NCBI RefSeq assembly: GCF_009730915.1
Contig: NC_052488.1
Coordinates: 20,702,305-20,766,304 of the forward strand
Direction of reading: 5' to 3'
DNA length: 64,000 nt
Source of the DNA: Dioscorea cayenensis subsp. rotundata
Lineage: Eukaryota > Streptophyta > Magnoliopsida > Dioscoreales > Dioscoreaceae
Positions 39,719-51,141 of the stretch are shown here, piece by piece; position 1 is the stretch's first letter; every line of letters begins with the position of its first letter. Made by a program: the position numbers and the translations under genes. The notes beneath the pieces were generated by a model. That model saw only the letters and a list, made by a program, of their open reading frames with translations, was not told the origin of the DNA and searched no databases.

Positions 39719-42405
39719 TTACATAAATTCATCAACTAAATCATCATTCTTTGTATGATCCCTCTGTTGCAGCACCAAGACTGATCCATCTAACATGAAA
39801 TCAGAGGAAGCAAGCAAGTCTCCGATCACACCCAACTCCGGACACTCCGCCCAATCACTCATTCCGACCGTCAATGGCGAAGGCCCTTCCCTCCCTTTCC
39901 CCACTATGAACAACGAGTACGACCCCACCATTGAACTCAACTCCGCCACCATCTGAGCTCCATCTTCCACGTACTTCTCCATGTACGTTGCCACCCCCGG
40001 CTCCACAAACCTAATGCATGCATTTCAGTTCACGTATCATCATCTTCAAGATAAAAATTTTAATATATAACTATATATATATATATATATATATACCTCT
40101 CTTGGAATTTTTGCAGGAATGTTTCATCCTCATCTCGCCGGAAATCTTGTTCGGAGATGACCATTTGGACTTCATCTTGATTACCAGGACTTGAACTACT
40201 ACTTTCTTTGGTAATTTCAGCATCCTCTGTTTTCTTTGTCTTCATTGAAGTAAGTAAAAACCGAACCACCGTGAGGCTGATGCAGGGATGGGTTGCAAGC
40301 CGGCCACCAAAAGCTAGTGCCTCCCGGTCATCGCCGCCAACAAAGAAGAGAACAACAACGTTTGTTACAGCATTGTTTGCTCGATTGGCTCCGCCGAGAC
40401 CCGCGGTCGACGAGGATGCCGACGGTGCAGGGAGAGTGGCGTAGCACCTTAACGTTGAGTCCTTGGATACCCTTCCTTCCCGGCTTGCATCTTCCCATCG
40501 ATGCGTTGGTGCTTGTGGAACGGCATGACAATGATGGCAGCTCTCATGTCTTCAGCAGCGTTGCAGACGTCCTCGTGCATGCTGGTGAAGCCAGAGACGG
40601 TGGTGACTAGCCGGACTTTGAGGCCGGTTTCACGCCAGAAGGCGTCGGTGGCGTGGTGAATTCTCCGTGAATCATCTCCACCGTACTCCCAGTCATCCTC
40701 GTTGCTCTCGCTGGAGTCATCTTCTTCATGGTAAAGCATGGTGGTGGTTACTCTCTGGGTGAGCTCAACAAGGTGCATCATGAAGGCAGTGATGGAGGAG
40801 CCGAAGGCCGTGCCGCTTGACATTTCGATGAGGCTGAGCATAGTCGGCATCTCTCTTGGTCCGTGGATGCATGTCAGCATGCGCAGCTCCGTCTTCAGCT
40901 GGTGGTGCTGCAACCCCATCGCTCTGTATGTCATGGCTCTTCTTCGGAAACTAACAATGGCCGCCGCCACCGGTCCGGCTAGCAGTGTGTTGAGCACCAC
41001 CGTGACTAGAAGAGCCGTGTAGGCCGTGTAATTCCACATCTACATCACTAACCTCATGTAAATATATATATATACTTGCATATATATATATTTTATATAT
41101 AAACTTAAATTATAATTACCCCAATCTTTCTAGCGACGTTAAGGATGATCAGTTGGACGTGACCCTTGACATTGAGCAAGAAGCCTAAGACGAGACCTTC
41201 ATGAGTTGGAATGTCTAAAAGGCCGGTGACCATTACAGTGCCGGCCACCTTGGCAACAGTGCTAAGGATAACAATGGCGGCCACGGCGGTGGCGAGCTTG
41301 GCATCAGCCAAGGCGAGGAGATTCGTATGGAACCCTGCATAAGCGAAGTAGATGGGTAATATGAAGTTGTTCACCGGATAAGTCAACCAGTCTACCATTG
41401 TCCTCGCTGCACCTCCTTCCCGGGGAAAGAACAAACCCAAGATGAAACATGCCATCATGTTATTGTAACCCATCATCTCCGTCATTGAGGACACGCCTAG
41501 CACCACAGCGAGGATGCTAACAGCGTGCCAATTCCCGACGTGGCGACGACGAAGGAAACGCTTGTTCATGTTGGTGACGAACAAACGCACGACGCCGATC
41601 ACAGTGGCTAACATGCAGATCATCACTGCTGTTCCGGCCAACTTGTGGTGGAGGGCCAGTTTGTGGGTGGCCTCACTGGCCGTGAATGACGCAAGTGAGA
41701 GAACGAAGAGGCAGGCCATGTCGTTGACCAGCGCGGAGGAGATAGCAAGCCTGCCGACTTCCGAGTGAGCGAGTTTGAGGTCGGCGGCGATGCGGATGAC
41801 GACGGGAGTGGCCGTGTTGGCGAAGAGGAGAGCAATGGTGCAGCCGAACAAAATGGAGTTTCCGGAAGAGTTGAGGTTTGTATGGAGGAAAGAGGTTAAG
41901 ACGACAGCGAGGACGATGGAGGAAACACAACCACCAGCGGCCACAACCATTGCACGGTCGGCGGTGCGCCAGAGATACTCAACGTCCATTTCAATGCCGA
42001 TGAGGAACATGAGGACCATCCGGCCGATCATCATGCCGGCGCCCATTAGGTGACTCTTCTCCGGGTCGAACACCTTGTTGCGCCATTGTGGGATGTGGCC
42101 GAGCACCGATGGGCCGACGATGATTCCGGCCTGAACGTGCATGGAGATTTAATTTACGTAGAATTAAACTAATCATTGAAGAGAAAAATTAATGGAGGAG
42201 GTTTGGGGAGGAGATAAGAGCTTACAAGGATTTGGGCAATGGCGCTGGGTTGGCCGAGGCGTTGAAGAAAGAGGTGGAGGACGTGGGAGATGGAAATGAC
42301 GATGGCCATGCGCATGATGAGGTGGAGGAGATCACCGTACTCTGTTCCATCATCGCTGCACTGGAGTCCTTGATTGAACAGTGCTTGTTGTTGGGTCTCA
42401 GACAT
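39719..42405 (-). CDS. CHX-type cation/H+ antiporter, with two +1 shifts in exon 3
   Basis: CHX proteins (CPA2 family) exchange K+ or other cations for protons across endomembranes or the plasma membrane. Four exons: 42226-42405, 41120-42130, 40097-41039, 39719-40010. The first two encode the membrane domain: AIAQIL-AGIIVGPSVLG, FLIGIEMDVEYLW, FANTATPVVIRI, SSALVNDMACLF (the Asn-Asp pair near residues 196-197 is the conserved transport site), MMACFILGLFFPREG and LNVKGHVQLIILN. Exon 3 starts the cytosolic half (RMLTCIHGPREMPTML, IIVMPFHKHQRIDGKMQ). Its frame is lost twice: an extra base at about 40469 (after GKEG) and another at about 40398 (after VGILVDRG); between and after them, LNVKVLRHSPC and NAVTNVVVLFFVGGDDREAL continue the family pattern, and exon 4 ends normally. 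As read, translation stops at 40449 after ~593 residues. Without the two bases it would be 807, the family norm. It is a pseudogene, a truncated allele or an assembly error. Confidence 0.9.
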
Positions 42406-43061
42406 GGTTGTTCTGTGTTTCTTGGAGTTGTTTGTTGATCAATGTGGAGGAGAAGAGGAAAAGAAAACATGTTCTTTGTTTTTTTTTATTATTATTATTA
42501 TTTTTTTCTTATTTTTCTTTTGTTGATAAAATATTATTTGGTTCTAAATTAAGGGTTTGGTGGTCGATGGTTATTTGTCCAGGTTAAATTTGGGTATGAT
42601 AAAGCTGTAATTTTTTTTTATTTGGGAAAAAGAAAAGATAAACCGCCCATTTATAAAAATAAAAAAATACAGTAAACAAACTAGAACCATACAAATAAAC
42701 AAAAAAAGACTACCAAGGTAAATCACAAAACTAACAAATTAATGAGGGAGTGTAATCAGTGGAGATGATGCATGCTTCAACAACAACCAAACAATATAAA
42801 AAAAATAACGAAAAAAAAAAGTTGAGTCGACAAAATCTACATTCTAATGGTAAAGAGCTACTCGAGTTGACAACGGTTGTAAATCACTCTAGAACTAGTT
42901 GTGAGTAGCAGTGATAATGTGGTCATCTAATTTTGAGATCAGGAAGTCCCTAAAGTTTTGAATTGAAATGTCTTGAAAATCTTAGTTATATTTGAGATAT
43001 TTTTAGCTCTTATATATAAATGAGAAATATGGGTTCAACTTGATTATATTTGAGAAAACTT
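42406..43061. other. AT-rich intergenic DNA upstream of the CHX gene
   Basis: Contains a T/ATT-rich tract (42,477-42,525) in the CHX leader and A-rich DNA without coding signal up to the A-tail of the LINE. Nothing else seen. Confidence 0.55.
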
Positions 43062-46000
43062 TTTTTCTTTTTTTTTTGAAAAAGTGGATGAACCACATTC
43101 ATAAATAAGAAAAGAGTCAACAAAAAACAAAAGGAGTCATAGGCTCTACAAAAAGCAACCAACCACCATGAGTGGAAAGAAGAAAAGAAAAAGCCCAACA
43201 GGGAGGGTAAACAAAAGGACCTGAAGGAGGAGGAAATCCTTCAAGACAACAACGCAGGAAGGACTAGATCTCGCCCGGGGAGTTTGGTCTCGAAGGCGGG
43301 GCCGACTGCACCTCGTCAATGGGGCCCAGGAACTCGAGGCTTCTCTTAATCTTCGACAAAGGATCTTCGAGCTTAGCCCTTTTTGGCTCAAGCGATGCAT
43401 TGAACCAAGAAATTAACATTCGATCAATTTTCAAAATAATGGATAAAGACGCGAGACAATTGGAATTAAAGATGCTGCGTTCCTTTCAAGCCAAATATTC
43501 CAATTAATGGCTCGCACGAGCAAATCCCAAAAAGGGAGTAAGGGCTTTGGTATCTTTCTCCTCCAATCCCCCCAAAGGTCCTTAAGGGACTTGGGAGGTT
43601 GACAAACACCAAAAAGTTGGTCAAAATAATTCCAGATATGCAAAGCAAAAGGGCACTGGAGGAGGAGATGATCGGCGGTTTCAACCTCCGCATGACATAA
43701 AACACAAGTAATCGATCGAAGGAGATTACACTTGCGCATAGCTAAATTTTCCAAGGTCAAGATTTTATTGTTTCAAGCTAACCAATTGAATAGATTAATC
43801 TTGCTTGGGCAAGCACTCTTCAAAATGATGGGAGTTTTATGGCAACGCAAGCCTCCATCGACCAGGAAAATGTAGAAAGAATTCACAGTAAAAATGCCAT
43901 TTGCCGTAAGAATCCAAGATTTTTCATCATTTTCAGAAGAGATACGCGCTGCGGTGTTGTTGATAAGGCTAATCCAGTCTTGGTGATCACACGAGGAAGT
44001 CACCTGCCTTCTGCTCATGAAATCCATAATCGAGTCTTCCTTCCTAGGGGCAAACTGATAAAGGTGAGGCCAGATGTCAGCTGGGGCACACCCCTCAATC
44101 CAGCTATCCAACTAAAACAGTGTGGTTGCCCCATTATGGATCTGATGGGAGAGATTTTTCCTAGAGGCCGGAAGGGAATGCAGAATACCATTCCAAAAAA
44201 AAGATCGCATTTTTCCATGCTTGTGGAACAGGTTCCACATAGGGAAATTTCTGTAATAATTTACGCGGAGAATGTCCATACCATACCAGTGTGCACCTAA
44301 AACAATCTTCCACCACCATTTACCAAGAAGAGCAATATTAAAGGTTTGAAGATTAAGGATACCTCAACCCCCTTGGTCTCTAGGACGGCACAGACGTGAC
44401 CAAGAGACCAATCTGATTTTACATTGATGGGAGTCAGGGCCCGACTAAATAAAATCTCTACGAATCTTATCAATGCTCTTAATGACCCAAGCAGGAAGCC
44501 TGAAGATCGACATCCAATAAGTAGGGATGGGCGAAAGAACAGAGTGTAACAAGGTGAGTCTTCCCCCCAAGGAAAGAAGTTTAGATTTCCAAGAAGCTAG
44601 TCTTGACCGAATTTTGTTGATGAGGGTATCCCAATCTTGTCTTCAAGGTCTACCCCCAGAAATCGGAATCCCAAGGTATGTAATCGGGAGGGTACCCGAG
44701 GAACAGTGAAGTGTTCTAGCCAGAGCGTTGTGGGGTAAACAGTTTTTCTGGGCAGTATAAAAACAAGTTTTAGTAGTGTTAACCTTAAGACCGGATAAAC
44801 CCTCGAAGATGTAAAGGATAAGCTTGATGATATGAAGGTCTTCACCTCCCCCATTAGTTAAGATGAGAAGATCATCAGCAAAATGCAGATTACATCTCCT
44901 GGTTCCAGTGTCCCCAAGAGCCACCCCATGCAGAATACCCGAGAGTAACGCATAATTAAACATGGTGCTAAGGACATCAATCACCAGGACAAAGAGGAGG
45001 GGGGAGAGGGGATCTCCTTGCCTTAAACATCGGCAATATCTAACATACCCACTTTGGCAACCATTAATGAGAAATTTAGCTTTGGTAGAAGTGAGAATAG
45101 AGCTAATCCATCTTATCCATTTGTCACTAAAACCCCTAGCTTGTAGGAGCTCCAGGAGGAACTCCCAGTCCACCGTATCAAAGGCTTTAGAAAAGTCAAC
45201 TTTTAGAATTAAACCCGGAAGCCTAAGCTTTTGCATGTAATAAATGAGCTCATTCACAGTAACGATGTTATCAGTGATGCACCTCCCTTTAATGAACGCC
45301 GACTGAGACTCATCAACCAGGGAATTAATCTTGGATCTCAATCTATTACCTAGAATCTTTAGAAATGATCTTAAGCGAGGAGTTGATCAAGCTAATGGGG
45401 CGGTAATGCGAAGGATTATCAGGGCTTTGAGTTTTGGGGATAAGGGCGATGTTAGCCCAATTGATTTTTTCTAAGTTGGCTCTCCCCCAGTAGAAGTCAT
45501 CACAAAGTTTGAAGATGTCATTCTTGATGATATCCCAATATTTCTGGAAGAAAAAGTTCGGGAGGCCATCCGGTCCAGGGGCTTTATCACCGTTTAGCTC
45601 AAAAACAGCCCTTCAAATTTCATCATGATTAAAATGAGTGTCAAGAGAGGAAAGGTCATGATGAAATTTATGTCCTAAGAGATGAGACCAATCAATTTTG
45701 AAGCGGAAATTCTGGGTAGTGCCACAAAGATTATGATAGAAGGTTGTGAAGGAATCACCAATACCTTCAGTATCACAGACTCTGTTGTTATTTAGTGTAA
45801 TCCCAGGGATAAAATTTCGGTTCCGCCGACCATTAGCAATTGAGTGAAAAAAACTTGTGTTTCCATCCCCCTCTTGTAGCCAGGTCACCCTAGCTCGTTG
45901 CTTACAATAAATCTCTTCAAGCTTAAGGATATGAAGCAAGTCAGAACGCAATGCAGTGTTTTTGGTCTGCTCCTCCTCAAAGAGGGGACGAGTTTCTTGT

Positions 46001-47680
46001 TGGCTATCCAAGAGAGCAATCTCGTGCAATAAAGTAAGCTTCTTCAATTTAATTGATCCAAATTCCGTTTTTGCCCAAGCCCTAAGCTAACTTCTGATGT
46101 GAGTTATCTTCTTGGATAGAATGAAAGCCCCACATCCATGGAAATGGGAAGAGCTCCACCAGTCCCTGATGTGATCCAAAAAACAATCCGATTCACACCA
46201 ATCCCTTTCAAAGCGAAATGGACGCTGAATCAGGAAGTGATCTCCAGATTCAAGTCTGATAGGGACATGGTCAAACCCCAATCTAGGAAGGCAATGTTGA
46301 GTGGTTTTAGGGAAAAGTGAGATCCAATCGAGCTTGACAAGGAATCGATCAAGTTTTATCCAAATCGGATTGGCTTGACCATTGGTCCAAGTAAAACGTT
46401 TCCCAAAAGAAGGAGGTTCCACTAAGTGAAGGTCACTAATGAGCAATTGTGCCTGTCTTATATCTTCCAAGTTTGGGCACCCGTTAGATTTATCGTTGTG
46501 GGAGAAGATGGAGTTAAAATCCCCACAAATGACCCAGGGGACACCCCTCCCCGGGAAGCAATTTCTAATTTCATTCCAAAAGTCAGGCTTTAAGTGGCGA
46601 GAATTAGGTCCGTAGACAGTAGTACAAACCCAAATGATGTCATTTGATTTATTTCTGAATTCAACCGAGAGACAGTATAGACCCTGGAAAATCAAGTGAC
46701 CCTCACGCAAGTTACCATTCCAACCAATGATCATTCCCCCTACAGAACCCAGTGCAGGGGTAAAAATGAATTGATCAAGTCGGGAACCTCCAACTGACCT
46801 CCAGGTGGAAGGGTCAATAGCACTAAGTTTGGATTCTTGAATACAACAAATATCGGCATAATGAATTTGGAAAAAGTCTCTAACAAGGAAGCGCTTGGAG
46901 GGACTTCCTAAGCCTCTAACGTTCCAGTTTATAATATTCATGGAAAAACTAGTTGGAACCTGAAGCGAAACCTAGGTTTGAGGTTCCCGCTTCTAAGTTG
47001 GAAGATGACAGTTTAGTAGACTCAAGCATGCGTATATGCAATAGACATTCATCTTTATGCTTCAAGGATTCAAATGAAATACCACAAGCATTGCAATAAT
47101 TTAAAAGTTGCAAATCATTCCAATCATTTAAAAGAAGGGGGTCAGAGTTAGTACCTTCCGGAGTCGTGTTTACTACCCCCTTCTTCTTGGTTGATCTGGG
47201 TGGTTGTGGTAGAAAGCCAGCCTCCTCGGTCCATCTTGAAGACGGCTTCTTTCTCCGTTCGCTTCTTCTAGTACCCTGTGAAGGATCCTCAGTCTGTCCG
47301 GATATAAGAAGTCTATTTACTTTCTCCTCAAAATCTGATTTCAGAAATCTTCCAATCCCTGACTATCCGTACTGTCCCCTTCATGTCCTGACCCCTCAGA
47401 CATTAGAGGGGTAGGGTCATGAGGATTAACCTCAGCAAGGTTTCCCTCACTCCAAGTCTCGTGATTTTCCAGTTGGGAAGACTCATCGTTCATCTGTGAC
47501 TGAGCCGAGATGTCTTTAGAAAATTTAGCAGGCACAAGAGTCCAGAAACCATGGAGAAATACCCAACTAAAATTAGGTGGGAGAGGAACAGATGGTGGGT
47601 GAGCTGGATTACAATAAGGATCGGGTTCCTCACTAATGGGTTGAGCAGTGGGATTGAATAAAAGTAACAAAATAAATTTG
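43062..47680 (-). mobile_element. L1-type LINE, near full ORF2, degenerate, ORF1 partial
   Basis: On the minus strand: an ORF1-like acidic/proline-rich end (47,341-47,670); then ORF2 starting MNIINWNVRGLGSPSKRF at 46,941. The apurinic endonuclease is open through 46,087 (CIQESKL, VYGPNSRH, WVICGDFNSIF, DHVPI). A linker (45,613-46,047, RVTWLQEGDGNTSFFHSIA) and the reverse transcriptase follow (SAFIKGRCITDNIV, LKVDFSKAFDTVDW, LRQGDPLSPLLFVLVIDVLS, catalytic HFADDLLIL near 44,861-44,894). The zf-RVT end is at 43,431-43,760 (MTLENLAMRK, CVLCHAEVETADHLLLQCPF). At least four breaks (stops or shifts at roughly 46.08, 45.6, 45.35 and 44.6 kb) make it inactive. The T-run at 43,062-43,077 on the plus strand is its poly(A) tail. 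The 5' end looks truncated and no target duplication was found. Confidence 0.92.
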
Positions 47681-47995
47681 AAATATTTTTATTCCTATAA
47701 AAAAATCCTTCTATTTTTTTAAAAATTAATCAGTAACTTTCTAACAAATAATTATTTTGGCTACAAAATAATAAAATTAGTATTTATCTCAACTCATACA
47801 CTTGCACATTCTGGAAAAATCATGAAAAATATTACCATTATATAACCATATTTAAAAATTTAATTTTATTTTTAACCATAAGAATATACAAACAAATAAA
47901 TATATTTTGTAGGGAATATGCGAACAATTTTCTTGAAAATTCATATACAGAACAGTTGAGCATGTGTATATATAATGTATATATATATATACATA

Positions 47996-49578
47996 TTAAT
48001 TAATTGTTCCACATATGTTATGAAAGTTGGGAGGCAAGAGAGCAGAAGAACCCATGGAATAAGGATATTTGAAAGAGTTAAATGCTTGGGTAGGACTCCA
48101 TGCCATGACATGGATATGCACATCTTCAAGTGCATTTGCAAGCCTTAGTTTAATGGAGGCATGATCACAGCACTGAATAAGTCCATTGGTGGTGACTGAG
48201 GATGGGATAAGAGACTTCTCTTCAAGCCTGGATATCACTAATAAGTGCCCACTTTCACTGGCTTCTTCCCAGAGTTTCCCAAGCCCTGCTCTCTCTGCTG
48301 CTGACCCTTGACTTACTGATGAGATGAACATGAAACCCTGCCAAATTCTTCCATATTATTTATTTATTTACATACATAATGATATATATATATATATATA
48401 TATCATACATCTATGTTATAGTTTGTTAATCCTAAGATAATGATATACCTCTTCTGTTCTTATGATGTCCATGCCAAACCTAGTCTCTCCCAACATGATG
48501 GCCAGTGTGATTGGCACCTCTCCAATCCCAGGGAGAAACCACAAACGCACTCCAAGTTCAAGTCCTTTACTTTGTGTGTGAAATTTTTGCTTGCGTGTTG
48601 CACCATTTGATTGCCTTTCTTTGTTCTTTTAAACAGATGGATTCATTTGAGATAGAACAATAAAGTATCATCATGGTTTAAGTGATAACAATTAAGTATA
48701 TATATATATATACCAAGTCAATGCTGATTTCTTCGGTTTGGATGTTAACAAAGACAAGGGGAACACCGGAGGAGACTGCGGCGGAGAACCAAGTCATAGA
48801 CCTTCCGGTGATCTTCTCGACACCGCCATCTTCCGGGAATGGTACAAAGAGGATGGAGCTGATAATGGTAGTGTTATGATCTGGTAAGTGAGTTGCTGCT
48901 TTCTTTCTCCAGTCATACTTGATACTCTTTTTGTTGTTCAACTTCATAGTATCCACATTTATTACTTTTCTACTCATTTCTGCACATTTCTTGATTGAAT
49001 TAACATAAGTTTAGCTTCTATTTAATAATATAAATATAAACAAATCTCTCACCTTGAAGATTAGCACACTCATCAAGTGTGAGATCACCTAAGATGGCAA
49101 CATGTCTTTCATCACCAAGAGCTTGGACGGTGTACTTGCGATGGAGCTTTGATCCTCGCTTAATAACAACACGAACTTGCAGCTTTATCATTGCATTTCC
49201 CCTTCTCACCTATCATATATATATCATATGCATGAATTCTTAAATGCATGCATGCATATATATATATATACTTCTTTTGGAAAATATATATGAAGAAGTC
49301 CATCCAAATTATATATTAATAACCTGAAGCCAAACAAGATCAGAGTTTCGGTGGAGTTGGCCAAGCTGTGAACTGAGCTCAGACTTCTCATTGGCCGGAA
49401 GAAAGGAGGTATCAGGCAGGTGTAATTGGTTCTCATTGGCGGCGATGGCCTCGATGATGTCTCCGGGGAGTGGCATGGTCTCATCCCAGTCCTCCTCCGG
49501 CATCTCCTTCTTCACCTTCTTGACACACACCACTGTTTTGTCACCGGTGTCTGGGGATGTAAAACAAGCCAATTGCAT
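47996..49578 (-). CDS. Conserved-looking plant protein of unrecognised family with a PDZ-like segment
   Basis: Five GT-AG exons: 49324-49578, 49053-49209, 48714-48979, 48449-48589, 47996-48337. They join in frame to 386 residues from the ATG at 49578 (MQLACFTSPDTGDKTVVCVK). I do not recognise the family. Visible features: an acidic start (EDWDETMPLPGDIIEAIAA); a middle part with KLQVRVVIKRGSKLHRKYTV; GRSMTWFSAAVSSGVPLVF; and GVRLWFLPGIGEVPITLAIM. From about residue 266 the pattern RTEEGFMFISSVSQGSAAER-AGLGKLWEEA, then GHLLVISRLEEKSLIP, resembles a PDZ-type carboxylate-binding core followed by an alanine-rich helix. No transit peptide or membrane span is evident. Exon 4 must start at the CAAG acceptor (AG at 48590-48591) to stay in frame; a nearer AG (TAAAG) would shift it. 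Continuous reading and clean splice sites argue for a live gene. Confidence 0.85.
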
Positions 49579-51141
49579 AACTGATTGTGAGAGAGATTAA
49601 TTCAAGAGAAGTAGAAGAGAAAGAGAGAATGATAAAAAACATGGATGAACAAAGAGAAGAGAAAGATAAAGAGTTTGATGCTTGTTCGGTGACAGCAAAG
49701 TTAATACAGGTCATTCTTCATTGTTGCCTACGTTCCCAATGTTCTTCTAGTTCTAAGAGATTATTATTATTATTATTTTTTTTTAAAACAATGCATTGGC
49801 CTGTAGTTGTATTATTTTATTTTGATGTTTTGTTATTGGTTTGATTAGATAATGAGGCATTGCTTGCCATTCTATTCTGCACTATCTTAGTATTGAAGGA
49901 AAAAAAAAATCTTTAAGCATATTTCCAATGTTTTTTTTTTGTTGTCTTTTTTGAGAATGTCCTAATGGTCTATTTTACCTTGGAAATTTTATGTATGCCC
50001 ACAAAACAACTAAAATTTTGTTTTTAAGCACTAAAATCAATAAAAACATTGGTATTATAAAAAATCAGTTTATATATCTTAAAATTAAATTTAACATTAT
50101 GATAAAAAAAAAATCATAAATTCTCTTCTTGTAAAATTATGGAAAAAATCGTATCAGTATAGCCTTAAAAATTTTCTAGGTTTGACATTTTGCACTCTCC
50201 GGTTACTATGTATATATCCACAAAAAAAAAAAATTTTTACACACTCAGATTAATAATAAATATTAATATTATAAAAAAGCATTTTAAAAATTAAATTTAG
50301 ATGTACAAAAAAATTATGGAAAAAATAATGTATTCTCTCTTTTTAAAATTATGAAAAAGTCATATGCTATAGCCTCAAATTATTGTGTGTATCCACAAAA
50401 CAACTCAAATATTGTTTTTAATTTGCACACTCAAATTAATAAAAAATATTAATATTATAAAAAAGCAAGTTATACATCTAAAATTAAATTTAACTTATGA
50501 AAGAGTTATAAAAAAATCATGTCTTCTCTTTTTGTAAAGTTATGAAAAACTCATGTACTATAGTCTTTAATAAAATCCTAGTTATGATCTTTTGGGCTCT
50601 CAATTTATTTTGTATGTCCACAAAAAAAAAAACTAAAAAAAAAGTAGGTTAAACATCTTAAAATTAAATTTAACTGTGCTAAAAAAATTATGAAAAAAAT
50701 CATGTTTTTCTCTTCTTGTAAGATTATGAAAAAAAACCTATACTATACCCTTTAGAAATCTCTATAATTTTAATCTTTTTCGCTCTAAAATGATTATGTA
50801 AATTCACAAAACAACAAAAACTCTGTTTTCACACATTAGAATTAATAAAAACATAAATATTATAAACTGTACTAAAGAATTATATATATATATAAAATCA
50901 TGTCTTCAAAAATATAAATAAATAAAATTATGAAAAAGTCATGTACTATAGCCTTTAAAAATGTGTAGTTTTGATTTTTTGGGATCTCAATTTATTATGT
51001 AAATCCTAAATTAACTAAAAAAAAGGCAAGTTATACATCTTAAAATTAAATCTAACTGTACTAAAATTACAAAAAAAAAAAATCATATTTTCTCTTCTTG
51101 TAAAATCATGAAAAAGTCGTGTACTATAACCTTTAAAAATA

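Noticed and set aside
41514-42053. Plus-strand ORFs of 84 and 92 codons
   Set aside because: Antisense to the CHX membrane domain, Met/Arg/Thr-rich shadow composition.
48541-48590. Acceptor TAAAG|GACTTG for exon 4 of the PDZ-like gene
   Set aside because: It would put the exon out of frame with a premature stop; the CAAG acceptor 24 bases upstream keeps phase 0.
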